DNA of 64,000 nt from Linanthus parryae (taxonomy: Eukaryota > Streptophyta > Magnoliopsida > Ericales > Polemoniaceae): NCBI GenBank assembly GCA_023055425.1, contig JALGPY010000002.1, positions 154,081,345-154,145,344 of the forward strand, written 5' to 3'. The notes below the pieces were generated by a model. It did not search any database. It was not told where the DNA came from and saw only the letters and a program-made list of their open reading frames with translations. Position 1 is the stretch's first letter, and the number at the start of each line of letters is the position of its first letter. The position numbers and the translations under genes were made by a program. Of the stretch, positions 45,375 through 57,927 are shown piece by piece.

Positions 45375-46480
45375 TTTGGTGGTAAACTAATAGTGCAATA
45401 GGTTAAATGTCAAAAAACCAATAAGGCAAATAAGATCCTAATAAAAGAATCCAAAAATATATGCATAATTCTAACTATACCCGGGTCGACACGACGACAA
45501 GAGACAAACCCAACACGAGCGGGTTTACGTCGAGACAAACATGCAACGGGTCAAAACGGGTTTGAGCTCTTGTCTCATTTATGCTGTTCTCTGGCATACC
45601 TAATGTTTGCCATAATATTTATTGTGCTACATCTTCATTCGTACAATATCTTAATGTCCTCATAATTCATATAGCATTCTGATTATAATGAGAGTGTTTT
45701 TTAATGTCGTGTTATTTATCTTTCCTATGGAGTTTAGCTTCTCTCCGGAGACTGGGAGCCGTCGTAAACATTGTACCAGTCCATGCATGGGTCTGCCATT
45801 TTCATATCTTCAAAGTATGAAAATCCAGAATTAGTTCTCTTGTAAATTCTTTTTCTCATAATTTCTTACCGGGTTGTTATGTGATTTCCAGGATATATTA
45901 AAGAGGAGAAGACCTCTAGTGAAGCCAATTCTCATAAAATATTATCCCATAACTGAAAATAACAAGCAAGTAAGCTTCCTTTTGTCTGTTCACCATCTGA
46001 TTTGTTGTTCAACTTTTGTAAGTCTAACTAAATTCATGTTTTGTGCTTTTTCTGTGCGCTACTCTTTATTCTGTTCTCTGTATCGATAAATAACATGTGG
46101 ATAACTTTCTTTCATGAAAGAATTATAGTTGGTTGAAAGGTTGAAATTTATTATTTTGCTGTATTGATTTTTGTTTACTCTAAAATTTTAATTATTTGCA
46201 TAATGTGCTAATGAAGAAAAAGGAAGAAGAGCGGCAGAACATGACACAATATGCATCACAGTTACAATTGCTGAAAGCTTCGCTTAAGGGTAGAAAATAT
46301 CATTTCTCAACTAGAAGGTGTGAAGTGTCTTTTCATCAAACCTATGGGGGTGAAAGTGTCTTTTATCCATTTAAAATTCAAATATATACATTTGAAACAA
46401 AAAAATCAGTTGTCGTCACTTTCAATAACAGGGATTGATGGAAATAGAATATTCGTCACAAATTAGAATAATGTAGGGGA
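45375..46480 (+). pseudogene. NRPD1 fragment, array unit 8 (internal deletion)
   Basis: A short GC block joins at about 45562 directly to sequence downstream of the catalytic exon, so the DFDGD region is missing. The two small exons (about 45738-45812 and 45893-45970, AG and GT borders intact) and the end arm remain. Confidence 0.75.
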
Positions 46481-47010
46481 TTTTGGTGGTAAACTAATAG
46501 TGCAATAGGTTAAATGTCAAAAAAACAATAAGATCCTGATAAAAGAATCCAAAAATATATGCATAATTCTAACCATACCCGGGTCGACACGACGGCAAGA
46601 GACGAACCCAACAAGAGCGGGTTTACGTCGACACAAACGTGCAACGGGTCAAAACGGGTCAAAATGGGTCTACGCCGGGTCGACAAATTTCAGACCCGGT
46701 TCAACACAGCCCGAAACCTGGCTGGTTGACCCGAATTACCAGGCCTAATCCAGAGGTTAGACATAAAGTAGTATAATGTCTTCCCGAACGAATTAGTGCT
46801 TCAATGAATTAATGAAGGGCATATATTTTTTTTTTTTCATGAAAAACCACTTCTAGACTCCGAAAATTTTAGCTCTTTGAATTGTGAAGCACAAAAGTGC
46901 TAGTTGTACCTTTGATTGTGGAAAAATGATAGATATACATCTGGCTGGGAAAAAACCTCGTCAAATTAAGCTTATCGGGTAAGTCGGAAGTTGGTGATGT
47001 CATATACCGG
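46481..47010 (+). pseudogene. NRPD1 fragment, array unit 9, left part
   Basis: GC block (46575-46760), then the catalytic exon up to GATGTCATATACCGG, where the 47011 LTR element has inserted. It continues at 54590. Confidence 0.75.
47006..47010 (+). repeat. Target site duplication ACCGG (left)
   Basis: ACCGG here and at 54590-54594 flank the 47011-54589 element exactly. Confidence 0.9.
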
Positions 47011-47457
47011 TGTTAGCATTATGTGCGCCCATGTGGGGTGCACAGTGCAATTAACCTAAACTTATGGGTTTAGGTGAGACAAGCTCAAACCTTATGGGGT
47101 TAGTAGCAAGGACAAACCCTAGGGGGTTATGTTGCAATAGGCTATAAGTCTGTCTATATAAGGAGACAGCCTCCTATTATTTTATACACAATACTGTAGA
47201 GATCATGTGCTGATCATAATACAGTAAACCCTAGACTCTCTCTTCAACTAGCCTCCATTGCGTGGAACTTGGTGTGGATCAGAGCTCTCGTCCTAGTGAT
47301 TCGAGCCAGATTGTGGGAGCAAGAAGAGCACGTGAAAGCAAGCACCCTACGATCATCCGTTGCGCTTAGGAGCTAGGGAAGACAAGGTAAACACATGAAT
47401 CTTCCGCTATAATTCATGCTGTAGATCTGAATATGTTAGATCAAGTACGTCCTTCAT

Positions 47458-47470
47458 TGGTATCAGAGCC
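47458..47470 (+). promoter_or_regulatory. Primer binding site (initiator Met tRNA)
   Basis: TGGTATCAGAGCC, one base after the 5' LTR. Confidence 0.9.
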
Positions 47471-47886
47471 TTAGGCTTGTTTTTCGTGCCTAGTTATGCG
47501 TTCCCGAATCAGATAAAAAATTCGAGTTTTTGAAATTTCATAATCTGTTAGTGAAACCTATATGGTTGGATAGGGTTTTTCACAAGGATTCCAGAAATAT
47601 AAATTTTGTAATTTTTGGACGAACAGAGAATTAGTTATGAATTTTCTAAGATTCGAAACAGTATAAATCTGGACTGATTGATCTGAGCAGTAAAAATTTT
47701 TTTTCAAAACATGTTAAAATTGGGTTTTGAACACATAATCTTGATCTACGTGAAAAGACGATTCCATCGATGTAAAGATCGCCGGAAACGGAGGCCGGGA
47801 AGGCGGCGCGTGGGCCTCACGCGCCACCGACGCCGCCTCCACGCGCGGCCACGCGCCGCACGCGCCAAGGGGCTGGCGGCGGCTGC

Positions 47887-48066
47887 TGACGTGGCCCTAG
47901 GGCTGACGTGGCAGATGACGTGGCAGTGCCACGTCAGCAATTTGCTGACGTGGCAGTTGACGTGGCAGCCACGCGGGCTGCTGACGTGGAAGGTGACGTG
48001 GAGGCTGACGTGGCAGCTGACGTCAGCACTTGGCTGACGTGCATGCCACGTGGCATGCTGACGTGG
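47887..48066. promoter_or_regulatory. Cluster of thirteen ACGT-core bZIP-type sites
   Basis: TGACGTGG occurs nine times on the plus strand (starts 47887, 47904, 47916, 47946, 47958, 47982, 47994, 48006, 48059) and once inverted (47929). In addition there are TGACGTCA (48018), TGACGTGC (48035) and the palindromic G-box CCACGTGG (48046). Plant bZIP factors of the ABA, ER-stress and TGA groups bind such cores. The cluster lies in the untranslated leader, about 430 bp after the 5' LTR, in a GC-rich island (47780-48150). Confidence 0.75.
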
Positions 48067-48189
48067 CACTCGGCCGCGTCGGCGCGTGACGGAGGCGGAC
48101 TCTCCCACGCGCGGCGGCGCGTGTGGGCGCGTGAGCCCTCCTCCGGCCATTATTTTTCGCCAATTTTTTTTCTATATGCTCAGAATTAA

Positions 48190-50500
48190 ATTTCCTATTT
48201 TCTGGGATTGTTTCATAATTTTTGGAAAAACAGAAAATTTTATTATTTTCCAGATTAATTAATTAGTGTTTAGCAAACTTCCCGAGGCAATTAGACGTCC
48301 TTAAACACACTGTTTTGAGCCCAAATTTTTTCTGGTGACTTAGGAAATTTTTCCCTACCTTATGAGATAGGAGGTGAGATCCTAGGTAGTTGGGAGCGAT
48401 TTTCGATCTTATTAGTTGATTGATTTATTGCTTATTAAATTCCAGTAATTATTCTTTAATTCTGGAAATTTCCAGAAAATTCCAGTATGTTTATTTTATT
48501 ATTACACATGCTGTTGTGGGTTGAATGGATGTGTTTGATGCATGGATGTGGCTTAGATGGTTTTATATATGGTTTTGGTTTTGAATATGTAATCAATTAA
48601 AATACGGCCTGCGTGTCGTGCCTCTCTACATACTCTATTGTCTTCTCTTCTCATCTAAATCGCCTATTAGAGGTTACTCCTTAGAAATAAGATATTTAGT
48701 GAAGATTGAAGAATAGAAGCTTCAAGAGAGGTGGCCAAACCAAAAGCTATGGCGCGAGGTGCATGGAGCAAAGAGACAAACAGGGAAGCTTCAAGGAGCA
48801 CTCGAGATGAGGCGAGATCCATGAGGCGAGAAGTTCAAGACTCGCTCAAGACGTACTCTCAATAGTGGGAGTGCACCTTAGGGGCCACATCCATTGCATA
48901 TTTATTTATGCTTATGCTTGTTTTACGTTATAACTGCGTGTGATTGGATATATCTGTATAACCTCGCATGCTAAGGAACTAAAACAAAAGAGCTCACATG
49001 GTTATGCATGATTGAAACTAATGGGGAATCATAAGTGATGATATTTGATTCCTAGAATTGCTGCTAGGTTTTGGTGGAGTCCTTATGATGAACTATGAAA
49101 TTTTAATCATGTATCATGTTATTTCGGAGCTAAGTAAATGCTGGTATTAATTTCCTATGCAATGTCTCAAAGATCAATCGTGTCTAAATCGAAACTGTAA
49201 AGGCTAAACTATTGACAATAAACGATATGACAAGTCATCGTACTATGTAACCAAATCGTTGGACATAGTGTGTCAAATCACCTACAAGTATGGTCGAACC
49301 TGTGATGAATAGTTGTCACAGCAGCACATGAACATTATCTTTAGGCTAACCAATAAGTGGGAGGCAGTCAAGATAAATTTCATAGAGCGTGCTATGCCAA
49401 GGTGGGGAAATGACCTCATCAGCAAGTTCAAGACCACTTTGAGATTCAAAGATTGTAGGAATGAGCCAAAGAAGAATCTTGGATCCACCTTAGCCATTTG
49501 CCTCATCAAAATTGTGAGTAATGACTCATAAATCCCACCTTAAACAATCGTGTTTAAGTTATCCGATTAGCAATTTGTTGCTATCTCTGCCACGTTTCAT
49601 GAAAGTGCCATGGAAACGTTATATGACATACTTTGAAAGTGTCAGGATGTTTGGATGAGATCAAACATCATTCCGTTCTAGGATCTAAGCAATATATGAT
49701 TGCTAAGTATACTAGTTCGGCATACTTTTGAAGTCTAAGCAATATATGATTGCTAAAGGCTATGGATGAAGTATGATCGGCAGATTTAGTCCCTACTCCG
49801 GTATTAGGACCGTGAGGAACAGGTGGGGCAAGGATAAGGGAATAAGGGCAAAATATTGGTACATGACCAATATCCCAAGACAGGCAAATGCAAAGGAGGA
49901 AAAGGATGTTTCCCTAAGACTAGAAGGCCAGACCTGGTACTAACTTCTCGTCTAAGGATCCATGAGATTATCTTTGATGGAGTAGCCACCAAAATTGGTT
50001 TTGGTCACAGTTTTACTTTTGGAATTGGTCATGTTATGTACGGTTATGCACTCTTGATTTCTAGCATGAATAAACGCCTCAGGATCTTTGGATAACAACC
50101 AGGGTTGTGCCTTATGATTCTGATATGTGGCGTGCTAGATTGAGACACACTGTGTCAGGAAAGGATGTTCAGGCTAGCTAAGGTAGGCCTGCTTGGAATA
50201 TGACCAAGGTACCCTTACCTGTGTGTGACTCTTGCCTTACACGAAAGGCGAAAGGCAAACTATCCAGTAAAGCAGTAAGGATTATTGAGTCTTTACAAAT
50301 AATTCATTCTGTTGTATTTGTGTTCCATTAAATGTTAATAGCTAAAGACATGGTGCTTACTGTTCCATCACATTCGTAGATTATTGTACGCATCTCAACT
50401 ATGTGTGCTTGGGCCACATAAGTCTGAGGCACAAGGGTGCTTCAGACAGGTATCTACCAAAGGTAGAAAACCGTCTGGATAAAAGGATATGTCCTTAGCC
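48190..50500 (+). other. Decayed leader and gag region of the 47011 element
   Basis: No frame resembles gag convincingly. The region is expected to hold gag and protease by position, but stops are dense. Duplicated short words (AAGCAATATATGATTGCTAA at about 49686 and 49738) suggest local tandem duplication. Confidence 0.4.
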
Positions 50501-50539
50501 AGAATGAGAATGCGAAGGTCTATCTTAGCAAGAGCTATG

Positions 50540-51155
50540 TGATGGAGAGTAGTTAGGCAGTTGGCTATTCCCATGCCCCGCAGCAGAATGCTGTGGCGGA
50601 TAGGAGAAATAGGATACAGCCTGAGATGGTTCGATGTGTGATAGTTCGTGCAAAGTAAATGTTCCCTATCATGAGGTGACACTTTGTCAAACGGCTGTCG
50701 ATGTACTCAACCAAATACCCACCAAGTCTGTAGCCACTACGCCCTACGAGATGTGGACCAAAAGGCAACCTATATGAGGTCACCTTAGGCCATGGGGATC
50801 GGCAGCTTATGAGCTAACTAATTTTCCTAGTCAGGGAGAAGCTCGTGGAGATGGTATTCTCTACGAGTAAGAGGAACCACTAGATGACACTCAATTCACC
50901 ACTACTCAAGAGGAATTTGTTCCTATGTATCTTGAGAACAGTGGGAGTGCCTTACCTAGTGAGCAGCCTATTGTATATGACGATAATGCTGAAGAAGAAC
51001 CCTCTTTGCGTAGGAGCGCTCGTTGGAGCGTACCCCGTCGACGATTCGACATCGAAGGGGAAGACATAATAGTCACCACGCAAGATGATGATGAACCTAG
51101 GATATTGCCCCGGGATATTTCATCGCCTGACAAGAAGGAATTTAAACCCTAGATG
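50540..51155 (+). pseudogene. Copia integrase remnant (47011 element)
   Basis: Short pieces in different frames match the copia integrase core end: PQQNAVADRRNR (family: QNG-E-RN) near 50575, then TKSVATTPYEMWTKRQP near 50728 and a WG-AY-like piece. 50925-51152 has EPSLRRSARWSVPRRRFD, the Arg-rich linker between integrase and RT. Many stops. Confidence 0.7.
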
Positions 51156-52900
51156 GAAGAAATGTATCTTCATGGAGTAACATATCTTCCCATACTATTC
51201 GGAGTACTCTAGGGGGTTGCGTATTCGAAACGCAACAGCCGATTAGTAGTGTAACACAAATGGATTCACAGGATATATGTTTTCTCATAAGGAGATGTCC
51301 ATAATTAAGGGAATGTTCGTAGAGATGATAATCTCGGCGAGCATGGAGGAACCGCTAGAAAATACCCTGTTCCTTAGTCCATCATGAGGAGTTTGTCCCT
51401 CAAGGATCCTTCGGACAGTGGGAGTGACTTTCTAAGCGAGGTGCCCATCCATAGGGGTGAGAGCAGATTATGATCCTCCTATGCAAAGGAACTGCTCATA
51501 GAAGCATGTCCCATCGACTACTTGAGATCGAAGGGATAATCTTAAGGATCACCTTGCATAATCGATAGGATAGAATACTATGCCTTATCGTTCCCTAATT
51601 GTGAAGAATGAAAAGTAGTCTTTACGGGAAAAGTTAGAGTCTGTAAGGGACCAACCAAGTTTAAGGCTAGGTTGACTTTTCCGACTGGATATTAGACTAT
51701 TGGAAATGGATGTATTTCCAAGGTCATTCAGAGTGACACAGGCGGAAGCATACTAAGGCATGCGACTTGCAGAGGTATCGGTAATAGTTGTGATGATGGA
51801 GATAAGGCTCCATTCTCGATGAACGTGACGACTGAATTTCTCGATAGAGAAATCAGAGAGGTGATCTGCATGATTCGGCCACAGGGTTTCGAGATGTAAG
51901 ATTGGATGCACATATAGGTGCAAGCTAATTAAGCCTATGTATGATCTTAATTAGTCCTCTAAGTCAGCAGTATTTTATCAATGGATGAAAACCGCTGCAT
52001 ATCACTCTCGGTCGTAGAGAGTAGATGAACACGTCACTTATTATCGATGACATACTATTTCCAGGAGAGTCTAAGGACTATTTCACATCCACTATAGGGT
52101 GGTTATCCTTTCGATTTGTGACGAAGGATATTAGTAGGGCGAGATGCACTCTCGTTCGTCCAAAAGGACTTCTTATATTGACGCATAAGGCGGACAACAA
52201 GAAGATACTCTGAACGATTCCATGTAATGGACCCAATGCCATGTGATACTCCTATAACTCGCTGCAGGATTTTACGAGCCTGAATATGTGCCCTAGAAAA
52301 CACCATACAAGATTGACCAAATAACCAAAGTGCCCGATGCAGTGTGAGTCTGCTATATACTATGGTATATAATGAGACCCACAAACCTCATGCAATTGGA
52401 AGAGTGGATTTCAGGAAATCTAACTTAAGACACTAGATTGCAACCAAAAGGATACTCGGTACGAAGGATCACGTGTTATAACTATCGGAGATGATGCTTC
52501 GACTAGCCAGCTATGTATGCTGACTAGGGTGGGGACCTAGATACACGTAGATCCGACTCAGGCTATAGTCCATGCTAGATGACATCGCATGGAACAGCAG
52601 CATAAGTGTTGCACAATCGTATTAGACCGCTCCACCAATTATGGAAGCGAAGCACGATTGCCTGTTCTGTCATCGGACAGAAATATGTTTGGATAAAAAG
52701 GTTTCTGATAAGCTTATGAGCTGTCAACAGACCTGTAGTGCTGGCGTAAGGCTGCAGTATTTTTGATAAGGCCAAACATATAGAAAAGGGTACTGTTTTC
52801 ACAAAAGGTGAAATGACTACCTAAAGAGTAACCTTGGAGTAGATCGACTACGGGACAAAATGTAGGTTCCTCCCATTCCTAAACCACATAAGAATCGTCT
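51156..52900 (+). pseudogene. Copia RT-RNase H remnant (47011 element)
   Basis: Fragments only: a CMIRPQGFEM piece (family: V-P-GFE) near 51870 and SLIIDDILFPGES near 52030, where IIDD stands at the YVDD catalytic site. Beyond 52200 similarity fades. Frameshifts and stops every few codons. Confidence 0.55.
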
Positions 52901-54143
52901 TTGTGGATTGATTTAGAAAATTGGGACTCGGTAGTCGATCACTAGCGATATGATTGATGAGCATATGAGACATTCATAATTGGATTTTAATTGGATTTGT
53001 TATGCTACATGTTGTTTACATATCCTGTACTAGCATAGAACATGTCGCGCGGACACTAGGTTGACTCTCTCACACGAGCAACCGCCTTTACAACATCCTG
53101 GATTGTCTAGGTGAGTAGAAGATGAGACAGAATCCCGACAAGCGCTAGAAGCCTATGATATGATGACTCCTGTCATATGAGGCGCATGGCCTATGACAAG
53201 AGCTAGACATCAATCAATAGTGCAAGACCCTGTCAGACGGATTCATTTGTCGCATTGGAATAAGTTCCAAGGTGAGATTGGATTATGGCCATTCGAGCAT
53301 GGTTACTACCCCGAACCATGTATAGTCTGCGTAAAGAAAGCCAGATGAGAGAACTGATTTCGATTGCATATGTGCAACACTCAGTACTCGGGTTAATAGT
53401 CATATGGGCTGTTGGACTTACATCTGTATAGTGGTCCCTATGGGATAGGACATGTGCTCTGATAGAGTCCAAACACTATGGCGCACATCTTATGAGATGA
53501 CGCGTGCTTATGAGTGACATGAGGTAGCGAGTAGAACTAGTCCCTGAGTTTCCTCGCCGTGTGAGCCTCGTCGATCATATAAAGATGATTGACACTGTAT
53601 ACCCTTAGTACTTTCATCCATGTCGGGGAGAGACGGTTCGGTGGTGCTACTTTAGCGTGACACCTCACGGCTATGAATGATTCGGCCTACCAGGACATTG
53701 CTAGGAAAGCAGCTGACTCCGAATCAAAGCGACAATGGATAGAAGGGAAGATTCTAATTGCATCGCTCTTTATCATGTTCATTGGGCCCACCTACAAGAT
53801 CTTATGGGATCATGCAGGATATGAATATAATAAAGGAGATATAGACTCATTGACGCACGACCTTCGGGACAAGGTAGGTGCTCATGGTCTATGAGATGGC
53901 AATAGACAGAATCTGGGGAATACGAGAGAGATATATATATGTATTGCATTATTTCTTTAAAGGGTTGAGAAACGCCTGCTGCTAGCTCGTCTCGTATGAG
54001 TTTAGAGTATGGATCTCCCGAAATGCAGGTTCTCTCACGGTCACACACCAAGGCCACATAACACTTTGGCAGATGATAATAGTTGGAGATTGAGGGAGAC
54101 TAGAACTACTGTATTTGTGCAACCCCACTGTGCGAGTGGGAGA
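52901..54143 (+). other. 3' internal region of the 47011 element
   Basis: About 1.2 kb between the last RT-like sequence and the 3' LTR. I recognise no domain; short open frames look random. It ends in the purine-rich tract before 54144. Confidence 0.4.
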
Positions 54144-54589
54144 TGTTAGCATTATGTGCGCCCATGTGGGGTGCACAGTGCAATTAACCTAAACTTATGG
54201 GTTTAGGTGAGACAAGCTCAAACCTTATGGGATTAGTAGCAAGGACAAACCCTAGGGGGTTATGTTGCAATAGGCTATAAGTCTGTCTATATAAGGAGAC
54301 AACCTCCTATTATTTTATACACAATACTGTAGAGATCATGTGCTGATCATAATACAGTAAACCCTAGACTCTCTCTTTAACTAGCCTCCATTGCGTGGAA
54401 CTTGGTGTGGATCAGAGCTCTCGTCCTAGTGATTCGAGCCAGATTGTGGGAGCAAGAAGAGCACGTGAAAGCAAGCACCCTACGATCATCCGTTGCGCTT
54501 AGGAGCTAAGGAAGACAAGGTAAACACATGAATCTTCCGCTATAATTCATGCTGTAGATCTGAATATGTTAGATCAAGTACGTCCTTCA

Positions 54590-55545
54590 ACCGGTAACTC
54601 AAAGACGATGGCATCATGATGATAAAATGGCTCCATCTACTCACCAACACTCATTCATCTCGTTGACGGTGAAACTCCTTCCACCAAGCTCTGTTTTATT
54701 CATAGAGCCACATATATGTTCGCCATTCCTAGGAGAATTAGATTTGGCTGTTTGCATGGACATGTTCTTTGGCTTTGAGTATGCAACTTTAGAGATTCAT
54801 TCTCATTCGGAGAGACTACTCTTTTCAAACAATATTTTTGTGGTGATGATACTGTAAGATCTTGTTTCCTTTAGGCTCTTATATGGCACACCTAATGTTT
54901 GTCATAATATTTATTGAGCTACATGTTCAGTCGTACAGTATCTTAATGTCCTTATAATTCTTATAGCATTATGATTATAATGAGAGAATGCCGGATTTTT
55001 ATCTTTTCTATAGAATTTCGCTTCTCTCCGTAACTTGGGAGCCGCTGTAAAAATTGTACCAGTCCATGGGTCTACCATTTTCATATCTTCAAGGTATATA
55101 TGATAATGAAGAATCATTTCTCTGGTTCCTCTCTTTCTCATTATTTCTTACCAGGTTGTTATATCCAGGATATATTAAAGAGGAGAAGACCTATGATGAA
55201 GTCAAATCTCAAAAATTAAGATCCTATAATTTAAAATAACAAGCAAGTAAGCTTCTTTTTGTCTGTTGACCATCTGATTTGTTGTTTATCTTTTGTGTGT
55301 CTAACTAAATTGTATTATGTTCTTTTCGTGCACCACTCTTTATTCCATTCTCTTTGTCTACAAATGACATGCCGAGAACATTGTTTCATGAAATACTTAT
55401 GGTTGGTTGAACAATGTTTCATTTAATCTATACTTTTATCCATTTCAAAATTTTAATTTATATATTTAAAACAAAAACTTAGATGTCGTTACTTTCAATA
55501 ACGGAGATGGATAGAAATACATATACATATCAAATTAGAATAATG
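54590..55545 (+). pseudogene. NRPD1 fragment, array unit 9, right part
   Basis: Resumes after the ACCGG duplication with AACTCAAAGACGATGGC. The stretch reads HQHSFISLTVKLLPPSSVLF and, after a 1-base shift shared with unit 4, FFGFEYATLEIHSHSERLLF. The small exons lie near 55020-55092 and 55167-55240. The end arm is partly deleted (a jump near 55430). Confidence 0.75.
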
Positions 55546-57290
55546 TAGGGGATTTTGGTGGTAAATTAATAGTGCAATAGGTTAAGTGTAAAAAAACAAT
55601 AACGCAAATAAGTTTCCGATAGAAAAATCCAAAAATATATGAATAATGCTGACAATACCCGGGACGACACGACGACAAGACATGAACCCAACACGAGCGA
55701 GCTTTGATCGACACGAACATGTCACGGGTAAAAATATTTCGAACTGTAAGTGATACGAAAATAAATGGGTCTACGCCCCGTCGAAAAATTTATGACCAGG
55801 TTCAACCCAACAAGGAACGCGGTGGGTTGACCCGAATTGCCAGACCTAATAAGGAGCCTAAAGATAAAGGAGTGGGTTGTCTTCACAAACGAATTAGAGC
55901 TCAGATGAACTAACGCAAGGTTGCTTTTTTTTTATTATTTTTTTTTATAAAACAACTTTCAAATCTCCGAAAATTTGAGCTCTTTGAATTGTGAAGCACA
56001 AAATGCCAGGTGTACTTTACATATTCTGGATGAATGATAGCTATACATCTAGAGGGGAAAAACGTCTTCAAATTAAGCTTATCGGGTAAGTTGGAAGTTG
56101 GTGATGTCATATACCAGAAAATCAATGACGATGATATCGTGATGATAAACATGCCCCCATCTATTCAGCCGCACTCATTCTTCGCGTTTGCGGTGAAGGT
56201 CCTTCCACCAAGCTCAGTTTTATTCATAAAGCCACTGATATGTTCGCCCTTCCAAGCGGATTAAGATTGTGACTGCCTGCATGGGTTTGTTCTTTGGCTT
56301 TGAGTATGCATTTTTTGAGATTCAGTCTCATTCGAAGAGACTTCTGTTTCCAAACACCATTTTCTGCGGTGATGAAGTAGTAAGATCTTGTCCCATTTAG
56401 GCTCTTTCATGCCATACCAAATGTTTGCCATAATGTTTATTTTGCTACATGTCCAGTCGTACAATATCTTAATGTCCTTATGATTTTTATAGCATTTTGA
56501 TTAAAATGATAGTGTTTTTGATGCCGACTTGTTTATATTTCCTATGTAATTTAGCTTCTCCGGAGACTGGGAGCCGCCGTAAACATTGTACCAGCCCGTG
56601 GGTTTGCCATTTTTATATCTTCAAGGTATGATAATCAAGAATTAGTTAGATTGGGACTTCTCTTTCACATTATTTCTTACTGGGTTATTATTTCCAAGAC
56701 ATATTAACGAGGAGGAGACCTATGGTGAAGCCAATTCTAAAAACTATTATTCCACAACTGAAAATAACGAGCAAGTAAGCTTCTTTTTGTATGTTGACAA
56801 TATGAATTGTTGTTTAACTTTTGTAAGTCTAACGAAATTCTTGTTATGTGATTTTTATGTGCGTCCCTCTTTATTCTGTTCTCTGTATCTACAAATGACA
56901 TGTGGAGAACTTTGTTTCATGAAAGAATTATGGTTGGTTGAAAGGTTAAAATTTATTATTTTGCTGTATTAATTTTTGTTTATGCTAAACTTTTAATTAT
57001 TTGCATAATGTGTTAATGAAGAAAAAAGAAGAAGAGCGTCACAACATGACACATTATGCATCACAGTTACAATTGCTGAAAGCTTCGCTGAAGGGGTGAA
57101 AATATCATTTCTCAAACTTGAAGGTGTGAAGTGTCTTTTCATCAAACCTATGGGGGTGAAAGTGTCTTTTATCAATGTTTAAATTCTAATTTATACATTT
57201 CAAACAAAAAAATCAGTTTTCGTCACTTTCAATAACAGGGATTGATGGAAATAGCATATTCGTCACAAATTAGAATAATGTAGGGGATCT
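55546..57290 (+). pseudogene. NRPD1 fragment, array unit 10
   Basis: A complete unit most like unit 7: GC block, catalytic exon (GKLEVGDVIYQKINDDDIV, PPSIQPHSFFAF, open to 56264), then the GFEYAFFEIQSHSKR-like segment, exon near 56560-56626, exon at 56698-56775, and ITVTIAES at 57062 followed by the end arm. Confidence 0.78.
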
Positions 57291-57927
57291 TGGTGATAAA
57301 CTATTAGTGCAATAGGTTAAACGTCAAAAAAACAATAAGGCAAATAAGATCATGATAAAAGAATCCAAAATAAATTCATAATTCTAACTATACCAGGGTC
57401 GACACGACGACAAGAGACGAACCCAACACGAGCGGGTTTACGTCGACACAAACGTGCAACGGGTTAAACCGGGTCGACCCGAAAGTGACACGAAAACAAA
57501 TGAGTGTACGCCGGGTCGACAAATTTCTGGCCCGGTTCAACACAACCCGAAACTCAGCGGGTTGACCCAAATTACCAGGCCTACCCCAGAGGTTAGACAT
57601 AAAGGAGTATTATGTCTTCCCGAACGAATTAGAGCTCCAATGAACTAATGAAGGGCATATTTTTTTCTTTTCATGAAAAACCACTTCCACACTTCGAAAA
57701 TTTGAGCTCTATGAATTGTGAAGCACAAAAATGCTAGTTGTACCTGGAGATTGTGGAAAAATGATAGATATACATCTGGCTGGGAAAAAACCTCGTCAAA
57801 TTAAGCTTATCGGGTAAGTTGGAAGTTGGTGATGTCATATACCGGAAACTCAAAGAAAATTGCATCGTGATGATAAACATGGCTCCATCTACTCACCAAC
57901 ACTCATTCATCGCGTTGACGGTGAAAG
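57291..57927 (+). pseudogene. NRPD1 fragment, array unit 11 (truncated)
   Basis: GC block (57395-57590) and the start of the catalytic exon (KLEVGDVIYRKLKE, then HQHSFIALTVK), cut at 57927 by the LTR that starts at 57928. Its sequence is closest to unit 9. Confidence 0.75.

Larger units (their letters stand above)
47011..54589 (+). mobile_element. Copia-type LTR retrotransposon with decayed interior
   Basis: A 7,579-bp element with 446-bp LTRs (47011-47456 and 54144-54589) that start TGTTAGCATT and end CGTCCTTCA, differing at only about four positions. Primer site at 47458-47470, purine tract AGTGGGAGA before 54144, perfect 5-bp target duplication. The interior is copia by order: integrase remnant then RT remnant. 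No frame survives beyond about 75 residues. The contrast of young LTRs and ruined coding regions means it was mobilised by proteins of a relative. Confidence 0.92.

Noticed and set aside
47711..48189. Overlapping GC-rich open frames of 93-134 residues on both strands
   Set aside because: They arise because the GC-rich leader with repeated TGACGTGGC words has few stop codons. No domain is visible and they lie in a retrotransposon leader.
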